Source: an uncultured Saprospiraceae bacterium
GTDB taxonomy: Bacteria > Bacteroidota > Bacteroidia > Chitinophagales > Saprospiraceae
Assembly: GCA_937942435.1 (NCBI GenBank)
Contig: CALDEM010000053.1
Span: forward strand, 1-47,738
Length of the DNA: 47,738 nucleotides
Direction of reading: 5' to 3'
Position 1 is the first letter of the stretch; each line of letters opens with the position of its first letter. Made by a program: the position numbers and the translations under genes. The notes under the pieces were generated by a model. That model was not told the origin of the DNA and made no database searches. It saw only the letters and a program-made list of their open reading frames with translations. Shown here piece after piece: positions 10,129 through 19,164 of this stretch.

Positions 10129-10151
10129 ATTAGTTAACTTCATTAACTAAT
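10129..10151. repeat. Perfect inverted repeat, candidate operator
   Basis: ATTAGTTAA, a 5-base loop (CTTCA), then TTAACTAAT: nine complementary bases per arm. TAGTTAA also occurs at 10091-10097, nearer the propionate operon. The location in a divergent promoter region suggests a regulator-binding site, but a small hairpin with no function is possible in AT-rich DNA. Confidence 0.55.
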
Positions 10152-10343
10152 ATTTTGTTTCAACTATCGATCTTAGGTAAAGAGATCTGATTATGATGGT
10201 TTGGATGAAATAATAATGTAGGTGTTTTGCGACATTTTGTCGAATCATCACTCTATATCGTCTATGAATACCATGGTTATGGGTCATACCGTATAACTTC
10301 AATTCGTATTGTCAGATAATCTTAGATGATAAGTTGTTGAAGG

Positions 10344-10373
10344 TTGTCTATAAAGGCACAAATTGTACCTTTG
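10344..10373 (+). promoter_or_regulatory. Bacteroidota-type promoter of yidC
   Basis: TTG (10344-10346), a 19-base spacer, then TACCTTTG (10366-10373), an exact match to the TAnnTTTG -7 element with spacing in the accepted range. It ends 29 bases before the yidC ATG, leaving a leader of about 20-25 nucleotides. Confidence 0.65.
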
Positions 10374-10402
10374 CGCGGCTTTTGAAGCACTTACTATAGC
10401 CA

Positions 10403-12262
10403 ATGGAAAGAAATCAAATAATAGGATTCGGTCTAATCTTCTTAATACTCCTCGGATGGAGTATCATGAATCAACCTACTCCGGAAGAAATCAAGGCTGC
10501 CAAAGAGAAGGCTAGACTTGAGCAGGAGCTTCAGGCTCAAGAAGAAGCGCCAGATGAGTTTGCGCCAGTTACCACCTTTGAGACTCCAACAACGTCAACT
10601 ACGCCAACGAATCCAGGACAATTTGGAATATTTGCGTCAGCGGCATCTGGAGATGTAAAAAACTATACTCTTTCTAATGATCTACTCACTATATCCTTAT
10701 CAAACAAAGGAGGCAGAATAAACTACGCAGAGCTTAAGGAGCACTTTAAGATCTTATCTCAACCTAAAGAAGAAGAGGTAAAAGAATTGGTAAAGCTCTT
10801 TGAAGATGAGAAGAACAAGTGGGGATATGATATACAACTGACAGATCGAGTTGTCAATACAGAAGATCTTTTCTTTGAAGCGCGTCCTTCTGGTAACAGC
10901 ATCTCATTTAGAGCGACGACAGAAGAAGGTGGGTATATAGAACAAACGTATACGCTCTTACCAGGTAGTTATGAAGTCGCTTACAAAGTCAACATTGTAG
11001 GGCTTAGTAACTATCTACGTAACGAGGACGCTGTCACATTACATATCGAGAATTATCTCGACCCAATCGAGCAAAACAGGTTCTTTGAGAAGACCTATTC
11101 GGCTGTTTACTTTAAGGAAAAAGAAGAGAATCCAGAGGACTGTGGTTGTCGTGGAGATGATTCGGAGGTGTTGGAAGGTAACCCAATAGAGTGGGTTTCT
11201 TTTGTTAATCAGTTCTTTAACACGTCACTTATGGCAGCTGGTGAGCCTTTTAAAGGTATCAATACCAGCGTAAGCCAACCGACGGATGATCAGCCAGATC
11301 TCAAGAAGATCAATGCAACGATGATTGTCCCAATATCAAGAGGCAGTAGTGACGCATTTGACATGAAGCTTTATCTCGGCCCTAACGAATATAAGCGACT
11401 GGTGACTTTTGACAATGACCTTGAAGAGGTGATTCCTTTCGGAAATAGCATATTTGGTGATATCAATAGACATATCATTAGGCCTTTCTTTAATTGGCTT
11501 TCTGGATTCATCGGAAATAAAGGTATCGTGATCATCGTGTTGATTTTCATCATCAAGATGGCAGTATATCCTCTGACCTACAAGATGTTGAAGAGTCAAG
11601 CTAAGATGGCTGCTTTAAAGCCGCAAATAGCTGGACTAAAGGACAAGTTTAAAGGTGATGCTCAGAAGACCCAAGTCGAGACGATGAAGATCTATCGAGA
11701 GTACGGTGTGAGTCCATTGGGCGGATGTATGCCGATGATTGCGCAGATACCGATCTGGTACGCACTCTTTAGGTTCTTCCCTGCCTCGATCACATTTAGA
11801 CAAGAGTCTTTTTTGTGGGCTCATGATCTATCATCTTATGACGTCTGGTTCAACTTGCCATTCTCCATACCATTGTTGGGAGCTCACTTGAGTTTGTTTA
11901 CGGTGCTTTATGCCGTATCACAGGTGATCTATACGTACTATAACTCCAAGCACATGGACATGTCTGCTAACCCTGCGATGAAGTATGTGCAGTATCTGAT
12001 GCCTCTGATGTTCTTTGGCTTCTTCAATACTTACGCATCAGGTCTTACCTGCTATATGCTTTTTAGTAACCTTTTTACTATTAGTCAGACGATCATCACT
12101 AAGAATTTTGTCTTTGATAATGATAAGATACTTGAGAAGCTTAATGTGCAAAAAGCTAAACCTAAAAAGAAAGGTGGCTTCCAAGAGAAAATCGCAAAGG
12201 CTATGGAGCAACAGCAGAAGCTAAGAGATCAGCAGAATGCTCAGAAAAAGAAAAAGAAGTAA
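10403..12262 (+). CDS. yidC: Membrane protein insertase YidC
   Basis: Inserts and folds inner membrane proteins, alone or with SecYEG. The N-terminal anchor (IIGFGLIFLILLGWSIM, residues 5-21) leads into a long periplasmic beta domain (about 70-340), including a CGCR pair. The conserved core begins at IVIIVLIFIIKMAVYPLTY, where Lys occupies the place of the functional Arg of E. coli YidC. It continues through QAKMAALKPQIAGLKDKF, the cytoplasmic hairpin, and GGCMPMIAQIPIWYALFRF. The tail is strongly basic (QKKKKK), suiting ribosome contact. At 619 residues it is typical for Bacteroidota. gpsA follows 33 bases downstream. Confidence 0.96.
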   Translation: MERNQIIGFGLIFLILLGWSIMNQPTPEEIKAAKEKARLEQELQAQEEAPDEFAPVTTFETPTTSTTPTNPGQFGIFASAASGDVKNYTLSNDLLTISLSNKGGRINYAELKEHFKILSQPKEEEVKELVKLFEDEKNKWGYDIQLTDRVVNTEDLFFEARPSGNSISFRATTEEGGYIEQTYTLLPGSYEVAYKVNIVGLSNYLRNEDAVTLHIENYLDPIEQNRFFEKTYSAVYFKEKEENPEDCGCRGDDSEVLEGNPIEWVSFVNQFFNTSLMAAGEPFKGINTSVSQPTDDQPDLKKINATMIVPISRGSSDAFDMKLYLGPNEYKRLVTFDNDLEEVIPFGNSIFGDINRHIIRPFFNWLSGFIGNKGIVIIVLIFIIKMAVYPLTYKMLKSQAKMAALKPQIAGLKDKFKGDAQKTQVETMKIYREYGVSPLGGCMPMIAQIPIWYALFRFFPASITFRQESFLWAHDLSSYDVWFNLPFSIPLLGAHLSLFTVLYAVSQVIYTYYNSKHMDMSANPAMKYVQYLMPLMFFGFFNTYASGLTCYMLFSNLFTISQTIITKNFVFDNDKILEKLNVQKAKPKKKGGFQEKIAKAMEQQQKLRDQQNAQKKKKK

Positions 12263-12295
12263 AAAAGGCTATCTTCAAGCAAGACAGCATAGATC

Positions 12296-13339
12296 ATGAA
12301 TCCAGAAGAATACGTAGGTGTCGTCGGTGGCGGCAAGTTTGGCTTTGCACTAACCAACTTGATGTCGCAAAATACCAATGTTATACTCTATAGCAGACGG
12401 TCTGAACTCGTAGATAGTATCAACACACAGCACGAATACAAGGGTATCAAATTTGGCAGCAATGTCAAAGCTACCACTTCAGTCGAGGAGGTTTGCTCCA
12501 AGTGTGCGATGATTTTACCCGTCATTTCTTCGATTCACTTTCGGAAGGTGATCCATAACATGGCTCCTTTTTTAACTCCAGAGCACATGTTGATCCATGG
12601 CACTAAGGGATTTGATGTTTTACCGGGAGAACTTGAGTCTGGGTTTAAGTTTGAGGGATTTAAGCGGCGAGATGTTAAGACGATGAGTGAGGTCATTTTT
12701 GATGAGACCGATGTCATCCGGGTTGGTGCTTTATGCGGACCTAATCTCTCTTCTGAGATCCTTCAAGGACTTCCTACTGCTACTGTTATAGCTAGCGAAT
12801 TTGATGAAGTAATCAAGTCTGGGCGCAAAGCCTTGTCAGGCGATCGATTTTTTGTCTTTGGTTCTTATGATATGAGAGCTGCAGAGCTAACAGGCGCTCT
12901 TAAAAATGTCATAGCTCTTGCATCTGGTTTGATCGGTGGTAAGAACCTAGGTAAGAACTCAGAAGCTATATTGATTGTAAGAGGCTTACGCGAAATGGTT
13001 TTACTTGGTGATCTCATGGGTTCATCTACAAAGAGCTTCTTTGGTACCGCAGGCATAGGTGATCTGATAGCAACAGCGACCTCAGATAAAAGTCGAAATT
13101 ATAGCTGTGGCCGTCGGATAGCTCTTGGAGAAAAGATAGAAGACATACTTGCTAATGCAGATGAGGTGGTGGAAGGGATCAGATCGTTGCACATCGCTCA
13201 TTATCTGGTCAATAAGTTTGAGATACACGCACCGATCATCAAGACGATCTACAAAATCATCTTTGGGCATAGGAATATAGAAGAAAGCATAGGTGACTTG
13301 ATGAGAATGCCTATGGTCAGTGATGTTGACTTTGTATAA
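12296..13339 (+). CDS. gpsA: Glycerol-3-phosphate dehydrogenase [NAD(P)+]
   Basis: Reduces dihydroxyacetone phosphate to sn-glycerol-3-phosphate for phospholipid synthesis. The Rossmann fold starts at residue 8 with VVGGGKFGFAL, a GxGxxG variant whose middle position is also Gly. HGTKGFD, GALCGPNLSSEI and ALKNVIALASGL (holding the catalytic Lys) follow, then NSEAILIVRGLREM and GTAGIGDLIATATS. The length of 347 is close to the usual 330-340. It sits 33 bases after yidC and is probably cotranscribed, linking membrane protein insertion with phospholipid precursor supply. The sequence is divergent from the enterobacterial enzyme, but all landmarks are present. Confidence 0.92.
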   Translation: MNPEEYVGVVGGGKFGFALTNLMSQNTNVILYSRRSELVDSINTQHEYKGIKFGSNVKATTSVEEVCSKCAMILPVISSIHFRKVIHNMAPFLTPEHMLIHGTKGFDVLPGELESGFKFEGFKRRDVKTMSEVIFDETDVIRVGALCGPNLSSEILQGLPTATVIASEFDEVIKSGRKALSGDRFFVFGSYDMRAAELTGALKNVIALASGLIGGKNLGKNSEAILIVRGLREMVLLGDLMGSSTKSFFGTAGIGDLIATATSDKSRNYSCGRRIALGEKIEDILANADEVVEGIRSLHIAHYLVNKFEIHAPIIKTIYKIIFGHRNIEESIGDLMRMPMVSDVDFV

Positions 13340-13444
13340 GCGATGTATCAAGTCATTTTATCTATAGGTTAGAAGACTACATCTATAATATTTTAATAAT
13401 TTGTCCTTTATATATTTATTAGCCTACAAAAATAACTACTCAAT

Positions 13445-14464
13445 ATGTCTGAATTTTCATCAATAGATAGTGTCTCAGCAAAGACTAAGTCGTTTTGGTC
13501 GCGTCCAGAAGGTAAGACGGGGCTTCTTTTTATAGTTGCAGCAGTTGCGGCCATCGGTTTATTAATTGTCCCTAATATCGGGGCTATAGTCGGCTTTGCT
13601 TCCAGTATGGTTGGACTAGTCGCGACAATCGCTGCTTTAGGAGTCATCGTATACATGGCTCTTGACCCAAAAATGAGAGCACTTGTAGGCTATATGTATA
13701 AGAGTGCGATGCGCAAGATCACAAGCATATTTGTCACTATCGACCCTATAGGCATACTCAAAAACTATGTAGACGACTTAAGTGGCAACTTAAAAAAGAT
13801 GGGTAAGCAGATCGGTGGGCTGCGTGGACAGATGAGAAAGATCAAGACGATGATGATCGACAATACGAAGGAGATCGAGCAGAACCTTAAAATCGCACGT
13901 AAAGCAAAAGAGCTCAATAACAATCAGCAGTTGATGCTATCCAGCAGAAAAGCAGCTAGGCTTAAAGAATCCAATGCTAAGTATGAAAAGCTCCATAATA
14001 AGATGGGCTTACTCTATAAAGTCCTGACTAAGATGTACTCTAACTCTGAGATCCTACTTGAAGACACAAAGGATCAAGTAAAAGTGAAAGAGCAAGAACG
14101 TAAAGCGATTAGAGCATCACATGGAGCTATGAAGTCAGCTATGAACATCATATCAGGAAATTCTGATAAAAGAGCGATGTTTGATCAAGCTATGGAAGTT
14201 ATCGCAGATGATGTAGCTAATAAGGTTGGTGAAATGGAGCAGTTCATGGAACTCTCCGCCAACTTCATGGAGTCAGTAGATCTGCAGAATGGGATATTTG
14301 AAGAAGAAGGGATGAAGATGCTCGAAGAGTATGAGAAAAAGAGTACGCTACTACTTCTGGGTGGTCAGGAAAACGTCAATGAAGACAGTCTTGATCTTAA
14401 TGAATACCAAGCTGAAAAACAGAAGATTGAAAAATCATCTGATTATAGCGGGTTATTCGATTAG
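13445..14464 (+). CDS. Membrane-anchored coiled-coil protein with PspA/ESCRT-III-like character
   Basis: A 339-residue protein I cannot name. Residues 1-24 are polar, and two hydrophobic segments follow (about 25-43 and 46-72), forming a membrane hairpin. From about 98 it is highly charged helix, beginning IDPIGILKNYVDDLSGNLKKM and running as coiled coil to about 230. A second helical block (about 245-305) and an acidic Ser-rich tail end it. The opening Asp-Pro, the 'xxYVxDLxxNLxxM' register and the order of long helical hairpin, short helix and tail resemble PspA/Vipp1, bacterial ESCRT-III relatives. Those proteins normally bind membranes with an amphipathic helix rather than TM segments. 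It stands 105 bases after gpsA. The family link is inference. Confidence 0.6.
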   Translation: MSEFSSIDSVSAKTKSFWSRPEGKTGLLFIVAAVAAIGLLIVPNIGAIVGFASSMVGLVATIAALGVIVYMALDPKMRALVGYMYKSAMRKITSIFVTIDPIGILKNYVDDLSGNLKKMGKQIGGLRGQMRKIKTMMIDNTKEIEQNLKIARKAKELNNNQQLMLSSRKAARLKESNAKYEKLHNKMGLLYKVLTKMYSNSEILLEDTKDQVKVKEQERKAIRASHGAMKSAMNIISGNSDKRAMFDQAMEVIADDVANKVGEMEQFMELSANFMESVDLQNGIFEEEGMKMLEEYEKKSTLLLLGGQENVNEDSLDLNEYQAEKQKIEKSSDYSGLFD

Positions 14465-14484
14465 ATACATAGCGCATCTTAAAA

Positions 14485-15564
14485 CTAGAACAAGGATAAG
14501 AGTTTCTTAGACTCTATAGACCAGTTGTGTTCAAGTATTACTGAGGCACAGTTAGATTGCATAGCTATAATTTTAGCTGTGTTGTCCTTTAGTCGAACCA
14601 GTTGATCTGCGATCGTTTCTACATGATCATCAGATAACAGAATACCACAGTTATAGTGATTAACTATCTTTTTGTATTCTGGATAATCCATAGTTATAAC
14701 AGGTAGTCCGTGATTTATATAATCATAGAACTTGTTGGCTAGGGAGTAATAATAACTCTTGCTTTTGTTGTCTAAGACATTCCATCCAAGATGGTGTTTA
14801 GAAAGCTCTTTGGATATTGCTGAGGGTTGAAGAGCACCTGTGAACTTTATTCTATCTCGATAATCTTTTGCAAGTAATTCTAATGACAATCTAAGGGGAC
14901 CATCTCCGATTATGGTCAACTCTACCTCTTTAACATTTGCAACTGCTCGAATGATCGATTCTAAACCACGTCCCGGATTGAGCACACCCAGATATACTGT
15001 CTTTAGTGGAATTGAAATATCACAAGATCGCTGATCCATCGGATCAGGCAGATTTCTAATTACAACAACCTTTCGATTATATTGCACACTAAAGATATCA
15101 GCGAGGCTTTGATTAACAGTGTACATCACATCGATGGATGAGTTGCTCTGCTGACCCACTTGTGACCAAATCCACTTCTTAATATACTTTCCAATTAGCT
15201 CTGGTGTTTCTTCAAAATATTCGTGTAAGTCACAATACACCTTAACATCGGTGTTTTTATATGATCGCGCCACTAATGCTGTATCAAGATCTGTCACGAC
15301 CAAATTAGAAAAACTCACTCCTTTCAGATATTTCTTTAATCTACGGATCAACTCAGCATAAAACAAAGGGCCTCGATTATACTTACAACTTATACGATCT
15401 ACATCAAATGAGTACGAGTCAAGTGCTTTAGAATCAGGAAGCTCCCGTCCGATCAGCAATACCTTCTTACCTGCATCAGCAAGTGCTGAGCAGATCCTAA
15501 TCATCCGCCTATCATAAGTGATGTCATTAGACACCAAGCAGACTATATCATAAAAGGCAGACAT
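14485..15564 (-). CDS. GT-B glycosyltransferase (glycosyl transferase group 1)
   Basis: Probably transfers a sugar from a nucleotide donor to a cell-surface glycan or lipid. The N-terminal Rossmann half opens with FYDIVCLVSNDITYDRRMIRIC, of the 'D-x-R-x-x-R-I' type seen in this group. The C-terminal half has YLGVLNPGRGLESIIRAV, LTIIGDGPLR and IKFTGAL, then LANKFYDYINHGLPVI, the usual donor-binding region. The EX7E motif is only partly kept (PEYKKIVNHYNCGILL). No signal peptide is seen. The gene lies just 2 bases after recQ on the same strand and is a lone glycosyltransferase, not part of a visible polysaccharide cluster. Donor and acceptor are unknown. Confidence 0.85.
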   Translation of the reverse strand: MSAFYDIVCLVSNDITYDRRMIRICSALADAGKKVLLIGRELPDSKALDSYSFDVDRISCKYNRGPLFYAELIRRLKKYLKGVSFSNLVVTDLDTALVARSYKNTDVKVYCDLHEYFEETPELIGKYIKKWIWSQVGQQSNSSIDVMYTVNQSLADIFSVQYNRKVVVIRNLPDPMDQRSCDISIPLKTVYLGVLNPGRGLESIIRAVANVKEVELTIIGDGPLRLSLELLAKDYRDRIKFTGALQPSAISKELSKHHLGWNVLDNKSKSYYYSLANKFYDYINHGLPVITMDYPEYKKIVNHYNCGILLSDDHVETIADQLVRLKDNTAKIIAMQSNCASVILEHNWSIESKKLLSLF

Positions 15565-15566
15565 GC

Positions 15567-17372
15567 TTATTGGGATTTTTTAGAAGACCAGCCAAGCCCT
15601 GCTTCTTCATTCAAAGCTTGTTGATTAGAAATTTCTGATTTTCCATAATGCCTCACACCATTAGAAAGACAGTTATCACAACTACCACAAACTTCGCTTG
15701 GGGTTTCATTAAAGTACTTGAGGATGCTATTCATCCTACACTCTTTTGTTTGTATTAACTGCTCCACTCCTCTCCATCTGTCTTGTGACATTTTCTTGAG
15801 TGCATCGTATTTTAATTTGAAGGGACTGAGGTATTTATTAGAAACGCGATCTTGGATAAAGCTAATCATCTGACCAGGTTGCAGTTTGTACAATTTTACA
15901 ATGCCGTGCTCCGCTAGTTCATCTAAAGCGTCTTTATACTCAGAAAGAGGCAGTTTTAATCTCCTTCTATCTTTATCTAAATCTAATTGTATCCATCCTT
16001 CAAATAGATGTTCATACTGTCTCATGAAGTAGTCCATGATCGGGTATAAACCTTTATGTCTATTTTCTTCTTTCCGGAGTTCTTGTGGTGTCATCACAAT
16101 ATTGCAATAGATACGTGGTCGACTGTCATACGAGAGTTCCCATGCGCCGAGTCGCTGCCAGAGTTTTAGGCCATTCATTAATTTTCGTGGGCCTAACCCT
16201 ATCGCTTCTGAGATCATTTTAGGTTTACAAGGTTTTGAGATACCGATGCCTTCATGTATGCCTACATTATAAAACACATGAACAGACTTATAGATCTTCT
16301 TTGCATTTTCAAATTCTGGAAAGTCCTCAGTCAACTTCTTTCTGCTAAACTTTAGATTGTCCTTGCTTAACATTAGTATCGCTTTAGAATCAGAACCGTC
16401 TCGCCCAGCTCTTCCAATCTCCTGATAATATTCTTCAACAGAAGGAGGTATGTCATAATGGATGACGCGCTGCACATTAGCTATGTCTATGCCCATACCA
16501 AAAGCATTTGTGGCAACGACTATATCCAACTCGTTCTTTTTAAACTTAGATTGTATATCTCGCTTCTCCTTATAAGTGAGTCCTGCATGATAGTATGCAG
16601 CACGAAACTTATGATTGGTTAACACCTGTGCAATCATCTGAACCCTCCTCCTACTTCTCACATAGATAATAGTCTTAAGCGGTGTCTTGCAGATATCAGC
16701 TATCGTCCCCACCTTATCCTCTGTATCTCTAAACTCGATGCCGATATTGTCTCTCACAAAAGAACCTTTAACAACAACGGGGGCTTTGGCAAATAATAAT
16801 TCTTCCAACTCTCTTAACACTTGATCGGTTGCAGTAGCAGTAAGTGCGATAATCTGGCTTGGTTTTATCTCATCAAGAAAAGCCCTAATCTCCAAATAGC
16901 TCGGCCTAAAGTCGTGTCCCCACTGTGAGATACAATGTGCTTCATCTATGGCAACCAGATTGACTTGGATCTTCTTGATTCTTTCTCTGAACAAGTCATG
17001 CTGCAATCTTTCAGGTGAGACATAAAGCAACTTGATATCGCCGTAGATACAGTTGTCAAGTATACGATCGATGTTGCCATAAGTATGGCCACTGTGGATG
17101 GCTTCCGCTTTAATCTTTAATGCTTTGAGCGCAGATACTTGATCTTCCATCAATGATATCAATGGAGAGATAACAACTGTCACTCCTTCTTGCGCGAGAG
17201 CTGGTACTTGATAACAGATGGATTTGCCTCCTCCAGTTGGTAAAAGAGCTATCACGTTTTGTCCTGTAGACAACGCATCTATAACTTCTTGTTGCTTCGC
17301 TCTAAAGTTTGGATAATTCCAATACTTTTGCAGCGTTTTTAGGGCATTCTGGGATGTAAAGGTTTGATTCAA
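15567..17372 (-). CDS. recQ: RecQ-family ATP-dependent DNA helicase
   Basis: A 3'-5' DNA helicase of recombination and repair. Motif I is LLPTGGGKSICYQVP, motif II is IDEAHCISQWGHDFRPSY, motif III is ALTATAT and motif VI is QEIGRAGRDG. The zinc site Cys-x16-Cys-x2-Cys-x2-Cys (from CRMNSIL to CGSCDNC) lies near the C-terminus. At 601 residues it lacks an HRDC domain and has a shortened RQC region, a form seen beside full RecQ paralogues in Bacteroidota. There is no ATG before motif I; the start is TTG at 17372, lying inside a 17-base palindrome. The glycosyltransferase follows by 2 bases. Confidence 0.92.
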   Translation of the reverse strand: MNQTFTSQNALKTLQKYWNYPNFRAKQQEVIDALSTGQNVIALLPTGGGKSICYQVPALAQEGVTVVISPLISLMEDQVSALKALKIKAEAIHSGHTYGNIDRILDNCIYGDIKLLYVSPERLQHDLFRERIKKIQVNLVAIDEAHCISQWGHDFRPSYLEIRAFLDEIKPSQIIALTATATDQVLRELEELLFAKAPVVVKGSFVRDNIGIEFRDTEDKVGTIADICKTPLKTIIYVRSRRRVQMIAQVLTNHKFRAAYYHAGLTYKEKRDIQSKFKKNELDIVVATNAFGMGIDIANVQRVIHYDIPPSVEEYYQEIGRAGRDGSDSKAILMLSKDNLKFSRKKLTEDFPEFENAKKIYKSVHVFYNVGIHEGIGISKPCKPKMISEAIGLGPRKLMNGLKLWQRLGAWELSYDSRPRIYCNIVMTPQELRKEENRHKGLYPIMDYFMRQYEHLFEGWIQLDLDKDRRRLKLPLSEYKDALDELAEHGIVKLYKLQPGQMISFIQDRVSNKYLSPFKLKYDALKKMSQDRWRGVEQLIQTKECRMNSILKYFNETPSEVCGSCDNCLSNGVRHYGKSEISNQQALNEEAGLGWSSKKSQ

Positions 17373-17383
17373 TATTATTGAAT
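17367..17383. repeat. 17-base palindrome over the recQ start codon
   Basis: ATTCAATA-T-TATTGAAT has eight complementary bases per arm around a single central base. It covers the TTG start of recQ in the recQ/subtilase divergent region. It could be a repressor site or an mRNA hairpin that limits translation; chance in AT-rich DNA is also possible. Confidence 0.5.
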
Positions 17384-17479
17384 TGTTAAATCCTGAGGTT
17401 TCAGAACTATGCTAATGTAATACACATTAATGAAGAGTGCTCTTTTAACTTCAGACATGTATTCTTATCAACTTACTTT

Positions 17480-19159
17480 ATGAACAAGATTAGATATTCT
17501 TTTGCTATCCTCATCACTATCACTGTACTTAATCAAGATGTGATTGCTCAATCCGTAAACTGGTACCAACAAGACAGAACGGCTGATACGCCTTATAACT
17601 TGGGCACTGATGCTGTATATAACAAGTTACTGAAAGATGTGGAAGGCGTACCCGTGATAGTAGCAGTTATCGACTCAGGGATCGACATAGAACATGAAGA
17701 TCTAGCAGATGTCATATGGGTCAATACTGATGAGATACCTGGAAACGGTATCGATGATGATAACAATGGCTATATCGATGATGTGAATGGATGGAACTTC
17801 ATAGGTGGCAAAGACGGTACACCGATCGCTGCTGATACTTACGAGATGACTCGTACCTATGCGAAGTACAGAAAGAAGTTTGAACATGTTGACCCGGCCA
17901 AATTAAGTGGTAAAGACAAGGAGCAGTATAATGACTATGTCAAGTTTGGCAAGCGCATAGAAAGCGAAATGAAAACCGCAAAAGAACAATACGCAGAGTT
18001 TGAAGAGCGTGAGCAGTTTTTTGCTGGCGTTATAGATCACATAGAGAGAATCACCGAGACAAGTGAGATCGATAAGCCATTTATTGATTCTTTAGCTACG
18101 TCTTTTGATCCAACAGATGCAGTAACTGCTAATATTTATAACTACTACTTAGATGAGACAGGCGAGATACCAAGTGTGGATCAACTGAAGTTTGAGTTGA
18201 TGGCACCACTTCAAGATGCCCTAAACCACTTCGGTAGCAAGTTTAAGTACAATTGGAATCCTGACTATGATCCACGACCTATAGTCGGAGATAACTATGA
18301 GGATAAAACAGAGCGTTACTATGGTAACAACCTTGTAGAAGGACCTGATGCTATGCATGGCACTCACGTTGCAGGTATCATCGCGGGATCAAGAAATAAT
18401 GACATAGGTATCAATGGCATTGCTAAAAATGTGAGAATCATGACTGTGAGAGCGGTACCTGATGGCGATGAAAGAGACAAAGACGTTGCCAATGCCATAA
18501 GATATGCTGTGGAGAATGGTGCATCTATCATCAATATGTCTTTTGGAAAAGGTGAGTCACCTTATAAGGAAGTAGTTGACGACGCTATCAGATATGCAGA
18601 GAAGAATGACGTACTTATCGTACATGCTTCTGGCAATGCATCAATGGATATAGACGAAGGGGAAAACTATCCTAACGACTATTATAAGAAGCCAAAGGGT
18701 TTTCTGTTTTTCAAAAAGAAACAGCCTAAGAACTACCTGAGCATCGGTGCATCAGGACCTTCTGCAGAAGACGATATGGTTGCCAGTTTTTCTAATTATG
18801 GCAAGAAAGATGTTGATGTATTTGCGCCGGGCGTGATGATGTTGTCTTCAGTGCCTGATGATAACTATGAGATCTCTCAGGGTACAAGTATGGCAGCTCC
18901 TGTTATCTCTGGTGTTGCAGCTGTACTGAGATCATATTTCCCAAGACTCAACGCAGAGCAAGTGAAAGAAGCGATTATAACTTCTACAGTTCCTAATGAT
19001 ACCATGGTATTAAAACCCGGTACAGAGGAGTACGTACCTTTCTCTTCATTATCTCTTTCAGGAGGTATTATTGATTTAGCAGCAGCATATAGCGTTGCCT
19101 CTAGAATGAAAGGAAAGAAAAAGGTAGGTAAGAAAAAAGCTGGTAATATCAGAGCATAA
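17480..19159 (+). CDS. Exported subtilisin-like (S8) serine protease with a large insertion
   Basis: A secreted or periplasmic endopeptidase. The signal peptide is residues 1-23 (cut after VIAQ). The catalytic triad is complete: Asp65 in VAVIDSGIDIEHEDL, His293 in MHGTHVAGIIAGS and Ser470 in QGTSMAAPVISG. Asp and His, about 30 residues apart in subtilisin, are separated by 228 here, so roughly 170-190 helical, Lys/Glu-rich residues (about 112-288) are inserted between them. There is no separate prodomain and no T9SS sorting domain. The C-terminus is a basic tail (MKGKKKVGKKKAG). The protein is probably periplasmic or surface-retained. Substrate is unknown. Confidence 0.92.
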   Translation: MNKIRYSFAILITITVLNQDVIAQSVNWYQQDRTADTPYNLGTDAVYNKLLKDVEGVPVIVAVIDSGIDIEHEDLADVIWVNTDEIPGNGIDDDNNGYIDDVNGWNFIGGKDGTPIAADTYEMTRTYAKYRKKFEHVDPAKLSGKDKEQYNDYVKFGKRIESEMKTAKEQYAEFEEREQFFAGVIDHIERITETSEIDKPFIDSLATSFDPTDAVTANIYNYYLDETGEIPSVDQLKFELMAPLQDALNHFGSKFKYNWNPDYDPRPIVGDNYEDKTERYYGNNLVEGPDAMHGTHVAGIIAGSRNNDIGINGIAKNVRIMTVRAVPDGDERDKDVANAIRYAVENGASIINMSFGKGESPYKEVVDDAIRYAEKNDVLIVHASGNASMDIDEGENYPNDYYKKPKGFLFFKKKQPKNYLSIGASGPSAEDDMVASFSNYGKKDVDVFAPGVMMLSSVPDDNYEISQGTSMAAPVISGVAAVLRSYFPRLNAEQVKEAIITSTVPNDTMVLKPGTEEYVPFSSLSLSGGIIDLAAAYSVASRMKGKKKVGKKKAGNIRA

Positions 19160-19164
19160 GCCTC

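Larger units (their letters stand above)
10009..10402. promoter_or_regulatory. Divergent regulatory region between the propionate operon and yidC
   Basis: About 390 bases without a supported gene. It contains a perfect 9-bp-arm inverted repeat (10129-10151), two more copies of the TAGTTAA/TTAACTA half-element (one at 10091-10097), a CGACA-TTT-TGTCG palindrome (10230-10242) and a good yidC promoter at its right end. Facing left, TATCTTTA (10062-10055), preceded by a TTTT 21 bases upstream, could be the -7 box of the propionate operon. That would place the carrier gene start at 10008 rather than 10044. Confidence 0.5.
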
